From Peptococcaceae bacterium (GTDB lineage: Bacteria; Bacillota; Desulfotomaculia; Desulfotomaculales; Desulfocucumaceae), in contig JAILZP010000021.1 of the NCBI GenBank assembly GCA_023512435.1, forward strand, positions 1 to 56,008: a DNA stretch of 56,008 nt, written 5' to 3'. A model generated the notes under the pieces. It had not been told where the DNA came from and made no database searches. It saw nothing but the letters and a program-made list of their open reading frames with translations. The translations under genes and the position numbers were made by a program. Position 1 is the first letter of the stretch. Every line of letters begins with the position of its first letter. Below, piece by piece: positions 10,480 through 18,639 of this stretch.

Positions 10480-11613
10480 GTGAGATTTATTCCGTACGGG
10501 AGGCAGTACATAGATGAGGATGACATCAGCGCGGTAGTGGATGCGTTAAAGTCAGACTGGTTGACTACAGGTCCTATGGTGCAGGAATTTGAAAAAAAAC
10601 TGGCCGGAAGGGCGGGGGCAAAATATGCGGTTGCGTTCAGTTCGGGCACGGCGGCGTTGCATGCCGCTTATTTTGCCGCCGGGGTGGGGCCAGGGGATGA
10701 AATAATCACTACACCGATAACATTTGCGGCGACAGCTAATGCGGCTTTGTATTTGGGCGCACGTCCGGTTTTCGTAGATGTCAGGCCTGACACCGTTAAT
10801 ATTAATTCCGAATTGATTATAAAAAGTGTAACACCCAAAACCAGGGTTCTGGCTCCAGTGGATTTTGCCGGGCACCCGGCGGATTTGGAAGAGATAATGG
10901 ATATTGCAAAAAAAAATAATTTGGTGGTGGTTGAAGATGCCTGCCATGCCCTGGGGGCAGATTACAAAGGCAGGCCTGTCGGATCCTTGGCTGACATGAC
11001 AGTTTTCAGTTTTCATCCGGTGAAACACATTACAACGGGTGAAGGAGGGGCTGTGACAACAAACAGTATAAAGTATTATGAAATATTATCGTCTTTCCGA
11101 ACACACGGTATGGTGCGAAATAAGGAAAAAATGCACGATTACCACGGGCCCTGGTACCATGAAATGCATTTTCTTGGTTACAATTACAGGATGACTGACA
11201 TTCAGTCGGCCTTAGGGGTAAGCCAGCTGAAAAAGCTTGACCGGTTTATAAAAAGACGACGTGAAATAGCCAAGTTCTATAAACATGAGCTGGGCAAAAT
11301 TGAAACAATTGAAACTCCGGTGGAACTGGCGTCGGTGAAGCATGCCTGGCATCTGTATGTTGTTCGCATAAAAAACTCCAAATTGAACAGAAGGGTAATG
11401 TACGAAAAACTGCACGAATTGGGAATAGGTGTGCAGGTTCATTATATACCGGTATACTGGCATCCTTATTATCAAAAAATTGGTTATCCCAAAGGGTTGT
11501 GCCCGGAGGCGGAGCTGTACTATAACAGGGCATTGAGTTTGCCAATATTTCCCTCCATGGATATGGCAGATGCCGGGCGTGTGGTGGATGCGCTTGCAAA
11601 AATAGCGGTGTAA
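10480..11613 (+). CDS. pseC: UDP-4-amino-4,6-dideoxy-N-acetyl-beta-L-altrosamine transaminase (PseC)
   Basis: PseC is a PLP-dependent aminotransferase that adds the 4-amino group to the PseB product. The 377-aa protein of the DegT/DnrJ/EryC1 family has VVEDACHALGADYKG (PLP phosphate and ring region) and FSFHPVKHITTGEGG with the Schiff-base lysine. The N-terminus VRFIPYGRQYIDEDDI matches family members closely, which supports GTG 10480; GTG codons at 10459 and 10471 are alternatives that overlap the pseB stop. Downstream there is a short A/T-rich gap holding the fliD promoter. Confidence 0.94.
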   Translation: MRFIPYGRQYIDEDDISAVVDALKSDWLTTGPMVQEFEKKLAGRAGAKYAVAFSSGTAALHAAYFAAGVGPGDEIITTPITFAATANAALYLGARPVFVDVRPDTVNINSELIIKSVTPKTRVLAPVDFAGHPADLEEIMDIAKKNNLVVVEDACHALGADYKGRPVGSLADMTVFSFHPVKHITTGEGGAVTTNSIKYYEILSSFRTHGMVRNKEKMHDYHGPWYHEMHFLGYNYRMTDIQSALGVSQLKKLDRFIKRRREIAKFYKHELGKIETIETPVELASVKHAWHLYVVRIKNSKLNRRVMYEKLHELGIGVQVHYIPVYWHPYYQKIGYPKGLCPEAELYYNRALSLPIFPSMDMADAGRVVDALAKIAV

Positions 11614-11634
11614 GTGGAATATTTTTTAATAAAC

Positions 11635-11661
11635 TCAAGTTTTTAAAATGAAATACGATAT
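11635..11661 (+). promoter_or_regulatory. Sigma-28 (SigD/FliA) type promoter of fliD unit
   Basis: TCAAGTTT (11635-11642), an 11-base spacer, then TACGATAT (11654-11661). The enteric FliA consensus is TAAAGTTT-N11-GCCGATAA, so seven of eight -35 bases, five of eight -10 bases and the spacing agree. Transcription would start near 11668, upstream of the GGGCGGG ribosome site and ATG 11693 of fliD. The promoter lies over the in-frame ATG at 11648, which argues against that start. The sigma factor itself is encoded in this window at 34347. Confidence 0.62.
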
Positions 11662-11692
11662 AAGTAGTAAGGTTTCTAAGGGCGGGATGGAA

Positions 11693-13225
11693 ATGAGCAA
11701 TATATTGAGGATTGGCGGGCTGGCCTCGGGCATGGACATCGACCAGATGGTCAGCGACCTGATGAAGGCCCAGCGGATGAGGCTCGACAGCATTAAGCAA
11801 AAGAAGCAGCTGGCGGAGTGGAAGCGGGAGGACTACCGCACCATCAACAGTTCTCTCATGTCCCTGAGAAGCGCGGTGTCGAAAATGAGGCTGCAGGGCA
11901 CGTACCTGGCCATGAAGGCCGTCTCCGGCGACGAAAGCGTGGTGAAGGCCTCCGCCGGCACCGGCGCCGCGCCGGGGGTGTACACCATCAAGGTGGAGAG
12001 GCTGGCCGCCGGCGCCCACGTCACCAGCGACTCGGCCATGGGATCGGCCGCCGACAAGACCACGCTGCAGTCCCAGTTCGGGCTGGGGTCCGCCGAGGAT
12101 ATAACCATCAGCGTCAACGGCGTGGAGCTGACCGTGAATACCGGCACCGACAGCATATACACCCTGGTCAACAAGATTAACGGCCTGACCAGGCCGGACG
12201 GTTCCGGCGTGGGTGTAAAGGCCAGCTACGACGCGAACCTGGACAGGATTTTCTTCACCACCACCACCACCGGGAGTTCGGCGGAGATAAGCCTGTCCCA
12301 GGTCTCCGGGGGAACTAACTTGCTGGCCCTCTTAAAAGTGGACTCGTACACCTACCCGGTCACCGGCCAGAACGCCAGGTTCGACCTGAACGGAGTGACC
12401 GGACTGGAGCAGTCAACCAACGAGTTCACCATTGCCGGGGTGAAGTACACCCTCGCCGGGACCTCCGCGAGCAGTGTCACGGTCCAGGTTTCCCGGGACA
12501 CCAATGCTGTTTTTGAGTCGATAAAATCGTTCATAGAGCAGTACAATTCGACCGTGGAACTGATAAAAAGCGAGCTGTCGGAGGAACGCTACAGGGACTA
12601 CCTGCCCCTGACCGACGAACAGCGGGAGAAGCTATCGGACGACCAGGAAAAGAAATGGGAGGAGAAGGCCAGGAGCGGTATCCTGAAAGGCGAGTCTCTG
12701 CTTTACGGGACTTTGAGCAGGATGAGAAGCGTTATGAGCGCGAGGGTTGACGGCATTGCTCCGGTGGTGGTGGACGGGGCGGCCGTGACTCACAACACCC
12801 TGTCCTCGATCGGCATCACGGTATCGGCGTATGATTACAACGACGGGAAACTGTACCTCAAAAACGACGGGGCCGACCTTAAAAAGGCCCTGGAAACAGA
12901 CCCCGACGGGGTGCTGAAATTATTTACCCAGGCAACCGGGGTGGATTCGGAAAAGGGAATCGCCAAAAGGCTTTACGACGAGCTGGACCGGGCGATTGAC
13001 CTGATCATCGACAAGGCCGGGATTGCCTCTGTGAGCAGCGCCTACGACAACAGCTTTTTGGCCAAACAGATAAGGGGTTACGACGATCAGATTGAAAAGT
13101 GGGAAAAACGGCTGGCCGAGATGGAGGACCGCTACTGGAAGCAGTTCACCGCCATGGAGCAGGCCATCAGCCGGATGAACGCCCAGAGCGCCTGGCTGGC
13201 CCAGCAGTTCTCCAGCGGACGATAA
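11693..13225 (+). CDS. fliD: Flagellar filament cap protein FliD
   Basis: FliD (HAP2) caps the filament tip and folds arriving flagellin. The 510-aa protein has the FliD N-terminal domain (NILRIGGLASGMDIDQMVSDLMKAQ), the variable middle with FliD repeats, and the C-terminal domain ending in an amphipathic coiled coil (YDDQIEKWEKRLAEMEDRYW, then an AMEQAISRMNAQS segment), which forms the leg region that contacts the hook-filament junction. ATG 11693 follows AAGGGCGGG at 11678-11686; ATG 11648 falls within the promoter. A sigma-28 type promoter precedes it. It is directly followed by its partners fliS and a FliT-like gene. In Pelotomaculum thermopropionicum, FliD has been reported as a signal to a methanogenic partner; whether this protein does that is unknown. 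Confidence 0.95.
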   Translation: MSNILRIGGLASGMDIDQMVSDLMKAQRMRLDSIKQKKQLAEWKREDYRTINSSLMSLRSAVSKMRLQGTYLAMKAVSGDESVVKASAGTGAAPGVYTIKVERLAAGAHVTSDSAMGSAADKTTLQSQFGLGSAEDITISVNGVELTVNTGTDSIYTLVNKINGLTRPDGSGVGVKASYDANLDRIFFTTTTTGSSAEISLSQVSGGTNLLALLKVDSYTYPVTGQNARFDLNGVTGLEQSTNEFTIAGVKYTLAGTSASSVTVQVSRDTNAVFESIKSFIEQYNSTVELIKSELSEERYRDYLPLTDEQREKLSDDQEKKWEEKARSGILKGESLLYGTLSRMRSVMSARVDGIAPVVVDGAAVTHNTLSSIGITVSAYDYNDGKLYLKNDGADLKKALETDPDGVLKLFTQATGVDSEKGIAKRLYDELDRAIDLIIDKAGIASVSSAYDNSFLAKQIRGYDDQIEKWEKRLAEMEDRYWKQFTAMEQAISRMNAQSAWLAQQFSSGR

Positions 13226-13244
13226 AAATCAGAGGAGATGTGAA

Positions 13245-13640
13245 ATGAACCTGGCAGTAAACCCGTACCTTCAGTACAAACAGAACGCGGTGCAGGGCGC
13301 CGGCAGGGGAGAGCTTACCCTGATGCTCTATGACGGCCTGGTGAAATTTATCAGGCTGGCTCTGCTGGCGGTGGAAAAGAAGGACATAAAGGAAGCCCAC
13401 GGGTCCCTGGTGAGGGCCCAGGGAATCGTGGCCTATCTTAACGAGACCCTGGACCACAGATATGAAATATCCCAAAACCTGTCCGCCCTTTATGATTACA
13501 TGAACCGGAGGCTGGTGGCGGCCAACGTCAGAAAGGACCCCCGGATTATCGAAGAAGTGCTGGGACTGGCCGTGGACATGCGCGACACCTGGCAGCAAGC
13601 CGTGAAACTGGCCGGGGACGCGGCGGTAAGATGGGACTGA
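13245..13640 (+). CDS. fliS: Flagellin export chaperone FliS
   Basis: FliS binds the C-terminal D0 helix of newly made flagellin and keeps it from polymerising in the cytoplasm. The 131-aa all-helical protein has the usual N-terminus (NPYLQYKQNAVQGAGRGEL, then TLMLYDGLVKFI) and the NETLDHRYEISQNLSALYDYM segment of the family. The ribosome site is GAGGAG 8 bases before the ATG. Its 3' end overlaps the next gene by 10 bases. Confidence 0.96.
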   Translation: MNLAVNPYLQYKQNAVQGAGRGELTLMLYDGLVKFIRLALLAVEKKDIKEAHGSLVRAQGIVAYLNETLDHRYEISQNLSALYDYMNRRLVAANVRKDPRIIEEVLGLAVDMRDTWQQAVKLAGDAAVRWD

Positions 13641-14116
13641 ACGGCCGGGAGGAAGCCCGGCTCCGGGAACTGCTGGACCTGTACCGCCGCAAGGATGAAC
13701 TGCTGGCGGAAATGCTGGGGCTTACCAGGGCCAGGACCGGCCTGGACGAAGCGGACCGGGCGGAGGAGATCCTGGATCTGGTCGAGTCCAGGCAGGTTTT
13801 TATGGAACAGGTGGACGGCATTGACGCGGAGATTAGGAAATTTGACGGCCTTTTAAACCGGCTGGAGGGCGGTCCGGGGGAACCGGACGGGGTTTGCGCC
13901 GCCCTCAGGGAAGAAATCGGGGAACTGCGGGGCCGCTGCCTGCAAGCGGTGAAAGAGATGCAGGAACTGGACCGGCAGCAGTTGCCCAGTTTGGAGTCCC
14001 GGCTGTCCAGGATCGGGGAGATGCGGGAACAGGTAAAATTAAGCCGCCGGGCATTAAGCGCGTACCGGTTTGGCGGTTCCGGCCGGGAGGGAGTTTTTGT
14101 CGATAGGATAAAATAA
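13631..14116 (+). CDS. FliT/FlgN-like flagellar export chaperone, divergent
   Basis: A 161-aa, highly charged, entirely helical protein with heptad-type spacing of Leu (RLRELLDLYRRKDELLAEML; LEGG; REEIGELRGRCLQ). The sequence alone is not diagnostic. Position after fliD-fliS, overlap with fliS by 10 bases, size and helical hairpin character match FliT (the FliD chaperone) or FlgN (FlgK/FlgL chaperone). FliT is the better guess because FliD is encoded two genes upstream and no FlgK or FlgL genes are nearby. Confidence 0.7.
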   Translation: MGLNGREEARLRELLDLYRRKDELLAEMLGLTRARTGLDEADRAEEILDLVESRQVFMEQVDGIDAEIRKFDGLLNRLEGGPGEPDGVCAALREEIGELRGRCLQAVKEMQELDRQQLPSLESRLSRIGEMREQVKLSRRALSAYRFGGSGREGVFVDRIK

Positions 14117-14146
14117 ATAAATTTGTATCATATGGGGGAGTACAAA

Positions 14147-14509
14147 ATGAGGGCGGAAGCTCTGCGCAGTTCTGCGCCGGTGGAACCCGCCAGGCTTGAC
14201 CCGGGCAAACAGGCTGAAACGGCCCGGAGGAGCCTGCCCGGGACCGGCAAAAAACCAGAGGAGGACCAGCAGCAAAAGGGGAGCGACATCGAGGAAGTAA
14301 GGGCAGCGGTGGAACTGCTCAACAAGACCATGGAAAACTACAGCACCCAGCTGAAGTTCAGTCTCCACGAAGCGAGCGGGGAGTACATCGTCAGGGTGAT
14401 CAACACCAGCGACAACACGGTGATAAGGGAAATTCCGCCCGAGCGGGTTCTGGACATGGTGGCTCACTTTAAGGAAATGCTGGGGATTATCGTGGACAAG
14501 TTTATATGA
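14147..14509 (+). CDS. flaG: FlaG family flagellar protein
   Basis: The 120-aa product has a disordered Pro/Lys/Gln-rich N-terminal half and the conserved FlaG domain in the C-terminal half: AVELLNKTMENYSTQLKFSL, then EYIVRVINTSDNTVIREIPP and VLDMVAHFKEMLGIIVDKFI. FlaG affects filament length or assembly in several bacteria; its mechanism is not settled. ATG 14147 has GGGGGAG at 14134-14140; a TTG at 14123 and ATG at 14132 are less likely. It is the last gene of the fliD unit and is followed by terminators. Confidence 0.9.
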   Translation: MRAEALRSSAPVEPARLDPGKQAETARRSLPGTGKKPEEDQQQKGSDIEEVRAAVELLNKTMENYSTQLKFSLHEASGEYIVRVINTSDNTVIREIPPERVLDMVAHFKEMLGIIVDKFI

Positions 14510-14529
14510 CCGGCGTCCTGCCGCGGCGT

Positions 14530-14600
14530 CCCGGGAACGGACTAAATCCGGCCCCGGGAGTTTGTTTTTTGGGGTGTTTTTCATCCCGAAAAACCCCAAA
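14530..14600 (+). terminator. Tandem terminator hairpins after flaG
   Basis: Two hairpins follow flaG. The first has CCCGGG arms (14530-14535 and 14553-14558) with an inner CGGA/TCCG stem and is followed by TTTGTTTTTT, a classic intrinsic terminator. The second, 14568-14600, pairs TTTGGGG plus GTTTTTC with GAAAAAC plus CCCAAA around an ATCCC loop. The A/T-rich stretch from there to flgB (14601-14751) separates the late fliD unit from the superoperon. Confidence 0.8.
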
Positions 14601-14663
14601 GGAAAATTTCAATAAAGAAAAGGGGGAAAATTGGAAAATTTAGAAGGAATAAATCAGATAATG

Positions 14664-14692
14664 TTGAATTATTACCCTATGTAATTAGTAAT
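14664..14692 (+). promoter_or_regulatory. Possible weak sigma-A promoter before flgB
   Basis: TTGAAT (14664-14669), 17 bases, AGTAAT (14687-14692) is the best -35/-10 pair I can find in the A/T-rich leader of the fla/che superoperon. The -10 is poor (four of six). No sigma-28 or sigma-54 pattern was seen here. Low confidence. Confidence 0.25.
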
Positions 14693-14751
14693 CCATGGTA
14701 ATTGATCTAATTTTTTATTAAATTTTGGAATTAAAAGGGGTTTGAACAATC

Positions 14752-15150
14752 ATGTTTGACAGTCCGGTTATGATTGCCCTGGCCAGACAGCTGGATTCGG
14801 CGGCGCTGACCCAGAGGGTTATCGCCAACAACCTGGCCAATGTGAACACCCCGGGATTTAAAAAGTCTTATGTCTCCTTCGCGGACGAACTGAAGAGGGC
14901 ACTGGATGAAAAGGCCCCGGTTCTTAAAACCTCCCATCCCAGGCATTTGGGAGGGGCGGCGGATATAAGGAACGTTTCTCCCGAGGTGGTGCAGGAAACC
15001 GGGACCATTATGAGGTACGGGCGGAACAACGTGGATATCGACCAGGAAATGGTAAACCTGGCCACCAATACTATCCTGTACGATTTCAGCGCAAACGCCC
15101 TTTCGGGCAAACTGGGCCTTCTGGGCTACGTGATCAAGGGGGGTAGGTAA
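14752..15150 (+). CDS. flgB: Flagellar basal body rod protein FlgB
   Basis: FlgB is a proximal rod subunit exported through the flagellar type III apparatus. The 132-aa protein has the N-terminal rod/hook/HAP motif (TQRVIANNLANVNTPGFK) and the C-terminal helical part (NVDIDQEMVNLATNTILYDFS). AAAAGGGG lies 9 bases upstream of the ATG. It is the first gene of the long fla/che superoperon. Confidence 0.96.
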   Translation: MFDSPVMIALARQLDSAALTQRVIANNLANVNTPGFKKSYVSFADELKRALDEKAPVLKTSHPRHLGGAADIRNVSPEVVQETGTIMRYGRNNVDIDQEMVNLATNTILYDFSANALSGKLGLLGYVIKGGR

Positions 15151-15152
15151 CC

Positions 15153-15596
15153 GTGCCGCTTTTTGAAACCTTTGCCATCAGCGCTTCAGGAATGACGGCC
15201 AACAGGCTGTGGCTGGACCTGATCACCAACAACATTGTCAACCTGAACACCGCCGGAAGGCCGGGAGACCCGGCCCTGCAGCCGTACAGAAGGCAGGTTC
15301 CGGTGTTCTCCGAGCTGCTGGAGTCCGCCGCCGGACCGGTGACCGGGAAGGAAAGGCACAGGGGCAGGGGGGTCCGCGTGCCCAGGGTGCTGGATGACCC
15401 CGCCGAGCCGAGGATGGTCCATGACCCCGGCCACCCCTACGCCGATGAAAATGGCTATGTGGCCTATCCCAACATCAACGTGGCCAACGAAATGGTGAAC
15501 ATGATTGCCGCCACCAGGGCTTACGAGGCCAGCGTAACGGCTTTCAACGCGGCCAAGAGCATGGCCCTGAAAGCGCTGGAGATGGGGCGGGGGTAA
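15153..15596 (+). CDS. flgC: Flagellar basal body rod protein FlgC
   Basis: FlgC is the second proximal rod subunit. The 147-aa protein has FETFAISASGMTANRLWLDL and NNIVNLNTAGRPG at the N-terminus and NINVANEMVNMIAATRAYEA at the C-terminus, the conserved interaction helix. The start is GTG 15153, two bases after the flgB stop; GGGGGG inside the flgB 3' end serves as ribosome site. Confidence 0.96.
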   Translation: MPLFETFAISASGMTANRLWLDLITNNIVNLNTAGRPGDPALQPYRRQVPVFSELLESAAGPVTGKERHRGRGVRVPRVLDDPAEPRMVHDPGHPYADENGYVAYPNINVANEMVNMIAATRAYEASVTAFNAAKSMALKALEMGRG

Positions 15597-15625
15597 ATTG
15601 CTTATCCTGAAAATTTTCAGGGTCG

Positions 15626-15660
15626 GAATACAGAATTCAGAAGCCAGAATCCAGAATAGA
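15626..15660 (+). repeat. Heptad repeat array (GAATNCA family), 5 units
   Basis: Five in-phase seven-base units between flgC and fliE: GAATACA, GAATTCA, GAAGCCA, GAATCCA, GAATAGA. Same family as the array inside the fliO 3' end (26176) and related to the NNCAGAA arrays. Confidence 0.8.
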
Positions 15661-15760
15661 GAAGGCATTGCTAATATGTCTCCATTTAAGAAGAATTATC
15701 TGTGACCCCTGTGGTTGTTGGAGTATAAAGCCGGGTTTAACCCCTCAAGGAGGTTGTTTA

Positions 15761-16060
15761 ATGAATGTTTTGCCGGTTCCAATGATAATGCCCCAATCCT
15801 TGCCGGGGACTGACAGTCAGAACAAGGCTGCGGAAAGGGGCGGGTCATTCGGGGAAATGCTGGCGAATGCCCTGGACGAGGTTAACAGGGCGCAGCTGAA
15901 GGCGGACGGCATGGTTAAAAAATTCCTCACCGGCGAGATTCAGGACATCCACCAGGTGACCATCGCCATGGAGGAGGCCAGGCTGATGATGCAGCTGGCG
16001 GTGGAGGTAAGGAATAAAATTATCGAGGCGTACCAGGAAATATCCAGGATGCAGGTGTAG
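15761..16060 (+). CDS. fliE: Flagellar hook-basal body complex protein FliE
   Basis: FliE joins the MS-ring to the rod. The 99-aa protein has the usual disordered N-terminus and the conserved helical end (GSFGEMLANALDEVNRAQLKA; then FLTGEIQDIHQVTIAMEEA and LMMQLAVEVRNKIIEAYQEI). ATG 15761 follows a near-perfect AAGGAGGT at 15748-15755. The gap from flgC holds a heptad repeat and no other gene. Confidence 0.96.
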   Translation: MNVLPVPMIMPQSLPGTDSQNKAAERGGSFGEMLANALDEVNRAQLKADGMVKKFLTGEIQDIHQVTIAMEEARLMMQLAVEVRNKIIEAYQEISRMQV

Positions 16061-16071
16061 GGTGTGGTTAA

Positions 16072-17619
16072 GTGAATTTCAGAGAGTTGACGGCCAGGTT
16101 CGGTGAAAGATGGCGGGCGATGAGCCAGGGCCGGAGGGCTGCCGCCGTTTTGGCGGCCGCGGGGGTTCTGGTGGCCCTGGCGGTTATCGGCCAGATCCTG
16201 TTCACAACGCCTTACGCGCCGCTGTTCACCGGCCTGGACCCTAAAGACGCCGGCAAGATTAGCGAGGAGCTGAAGAAGGAAAAAGTACCTTACCGGGTCA
16301 CCAATCAGGGCAAGACCATAGAAGTGCCGGAAAAGCTGGTTTACGAAACCCGGATTAAACTGGCCAGCAGCGGGGCCCTGTACAGCAGCGGGGTCGGTTT
16401 TGAACTGTTTGATCAGAAAAAATTCGGGGTCACCGAGTTCGAGCAGCAGGTGGGCTACCAGAGGGCACTGCAGGAAGAACTGCGCCGGACCATTGTTCAG
16501 GTGAACGGGGTTGAACAGGCCCGGGTCCACCTGGTGCTTCCCAAGAAAAGCCTTTTTCTGGACGACAAGGCTGAGCCCTCGGCCTCCATTGCCTTGAAGC
16601 TGGATCCAACGGCCAAGATATCCCCGGAACACGTGCGGGGTATTGTGGACCTGGTGGCCGGCAGCGTCGAGGGGTTGAAGCCGGAAAACATTCACATCAT
16701 AGATATGCATGGAAATTCCCTGACCGAAGGCCTGAAACTGGGCAACAAACAGGTTTCCATCAGCCAGGCCGCCCTGGACCGCAACGAAATCAGGCGGGCC
16801 TTTGAAAAAGAGCTGGAAACCAGGATCCAGAACATGCTCAGGCAGATACTGGGGCCGGGCATGGCCGTGGCCATGGTGACCGCGGACCTGGACTTCGACC
16901 AGCAGCAGTACAAGGCCACCACCTACGACAAGGGCCAGGTGCTGAGCGAACACACCGTCAACGAAACCGGGACCGGTCCCGGGGGATCCGGCGGAGTCCC
17001 GGGCACCGATTCAGACCTCCCGGGAAGCAGCATTCCGGCGGCCGGAGAAAGCGGCGGTTCCAGCTACTCAAAACAGGAAGCCACCACCAACTACCAGGTG
17101 CCCACCAGGGAAGAGACCGTGGTCAGGGCTCCCGGGGGGCTAAGGCGGCTGTCGGCCTCGGTGGTGTTGAACGGTAACTATTCCGAGGCGCAGAAAGACC
17201 AGATTAAGAAAGTGGTGGCCTCGGCCATCGGCTACGACGAAAAACGCGGGGACCAGGTGGAGGTTTCCGGCATAACTTTTGACGATTCGGAGAAAAAGGA
17301 GATCGGAGCGGAACTGGCCAGGCAGAAAGCCATGGAGGAACAGCGCCAAAAGTACCTTACGTACGGCGCCATTGCCGGATGCGGCCTGGCCGTGCTGGCT
17401 GTGGTCTGGATGTACATATCCCGGAAGCTTCGCAGGAGGGCGGAGAGGCTGGCCGAGCTGAGAAGGCTGGAAGAGGAAGAAAGGATGAGGGAACTGCAAG
17501 CCGCCGGGGAAGAAGGGGAAGCGCCCAAGACAGCCGCCAGGCAGGACGAGATCCGGGATATCGCCATGGAAAAACCAGACGAAATTGCCGAAATACTCAA
17601 GATTTGGGTAAAGGAGTAA
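16072..17619 (+). CDS. fliF: Flagellar MS-ring protein FliF
   Basis: FliF builds the MS-ring that houses the export gate and carries FliG. The 515-aa protein has an N-terminal transmembrane helix (about residues 23-44), two ring-building motifs in the periplasm-side domain (TTPYAPLFTGLDPKDAGKI; GVEQARVHLVLPKKSLF), a Gly/Ser/Pro-rich loop about residues 300-330, a second transmembrane helix near 427-447 and a cytoplasmic tail ending IAEILKIWVKE, the FliG-binding segment. The start is GTG 16072. Length is normal for the family. Confidence 0.97.
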   Translation: MNFRELTARFGERWRAMSQGRRAAAVLAAAGVLVALAVIGQILFTTPYAPLFTGLDPKDAGKISEELKKEKVPYRVTNQGKTIEVPEKLVYETRIKLASSGALYSSGVGFELFDQKKFGVTEFEQQVGYQRALQEELRRTIVQVNGVEQARVHLVLPKKSLFLDDKAEPSASIALKLDPTAKISPEHVRGIVDLVAGSVEGLKPENIHIIDMHGNSLTEGLKLGNKQVSISQAALDRNEIRRAFEKELETRIQNMLRQILGPGMAVAMVTADLDFDQQQYKATTYDKGQVLSEHTVNETGTGPGGSGGVPGTDSDLPGSSIPAAGESGGSSYSKQEATTNYQVPTREETVVRAPGGLRRLSASVVLNGNYSEAQKDQIKKVVASAIGYDEKRGDQVEVSGITFDDSEKKEIGAELARQKAMEEQRQKYLTYGAIAGCGLAVLAVVWMYISRKLRRRAERLAELRRLEEEERMRELQAAGEEGEAPKTAARQDEIRDIAMEKPDEIAEILKIWVKE

Positions 17620-17625
17620 GGCAGT

Positions 17626-18639
17626 ATGGCTATACCGCCTAAACTCAGCGGACTTCAGAAGGCTGCCATAGTTCTGATTACCCTGGGGGCGGACCTCTCC
17701 GCCAGGGTGCTGAGAAAAAATTTTTCCGATGAGGAAATAGAAAAAATAACCGGGGAAATATCCCTGTTTGAAAATATTCCGAGGGAAGTACAACGGAATG
17801 TAATCGAAGAGTTTCTGCAGCTTTTCCGGGCCCGGGAGTACCTCATGCGGGGCGGCTTCGACTACGCCAAGGACCTGCTGGAGAAGGCGGTGGGGCAGCA
17901 GAAGGCTGTTGAAATATTGGAAAAGGTCGCCGTCAACCTGCAAAACGTGCCCTTCAGCAGCCTGAGAAAAACCGAGGCCAAACACCTCATAAATTTCATC
18001 AGGGACGAGCATCCCCAGACCATTGCACTGATCCTGACCTACCTGCATCCCGAACAGGCCTCCCTGATCCTGGCGTCGCTGCCTCCTGAAATTCAGGCCG
18101 ACGTGGCCAGAAGGGTAGCCATCATAGACCGCATATCGCCGGAGGTAATCAAGGAAGTGGAAGGGGTGCTGGAAAAAAAGGTGTCGATGATCATCCCCCA
18201 CCACGAACAGCAGGCCGGAGGAATAAAGACCCTGGTGAACATCCTGAACAGGGTGGACCGTTCCACCGAAAAGACCATTTTGGAGGAACTGGAAACCAAC
18301 GACCCGGAGCTGGCCGACGAGATCCGCAAGCTGATGTTTGTGTTCGAGGACATTATCAAGCTGCATGACGTGGCCATCCAGAGGGTGCTCAGGGAGGTCG
18401 ACCAGAAGGACCTGGCCAAGGCTATGCGCGGGACCAACGAGGAGGTTGCGGCCAGGATTTACAAGAACATGTCCAAGAGGGCAGCCGATATGCTCAGGGA
18501 GGAAGTCCAGTTCATGGGTCCGGTGCGCCTGAGGGATGTTGAGGAGGCCCAGCAGAAGATAGTCCAGGTAATCCGGAGGTTGGACGAGGCCGGTGAGATT
18601 ATTGTCGCCCGGGGTGGAGAAGATGCCATTATCCTGTAG
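17626..18639 (+). CDS. fliG: Flagellar motor switch protein FliG
   Basis: FliG is the rotor protein that binds FliF, FliM and the stator. The 337-aa protein has the FliF-binding N-domain (LSGLQKAAIVLITLGADLSA), the middle domain with EHPQTIALILTYLHPEQAS (FliM-binding EHPQ motif) and the C-terminal charged torque helix (MRGTNEEVAARIYKNMSKR). AAGGAG precedes the ATG. The C-terminal coding end overlaps fliH. Confidence 0.97.
   Translation: MAIPPKLSGLQKAAIVLITLGADLSARVLRKNFSDEEIEKITGEISLFENIPREVQRNVIEEFLQLFRAREYLMRGGFDYAKDLLEKAVGQQKAVEILEKVAVNLQNVPFSSLRKTEAKHLINFIRDEHPQTIALILTYLHPEQASLILASLPPEIQADVARRVAIIDRISPEVIKEVEGVLEKKVSMIIPHHEQQAGGIKTLVNILNRVDRSTEKTILEELETNDPELADEIRKLMFVFEDIIKLHDVAIQRVLREVDQKDLAKAMRGTNEEVAARIYKNMSKRAADMLREEVQFMGPVRLRDVEEAQQKIVQVIRRLDEAGEIIVARGGEDAIIL

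Noticed and set aside
11648..11692. ATG 11648 as fliD start
   Set aside because: It lies in the sigma-28 promoter and has no ribosome site; ATG 11693 has one and fits the family N-terminus.
14080..14120. Sigma-28 promoter before flaG (GTCGATAG at the end of the FliT-like gene)
   Set aside because: The CGATA core has no TAAA-like -35 element at the needed distance.
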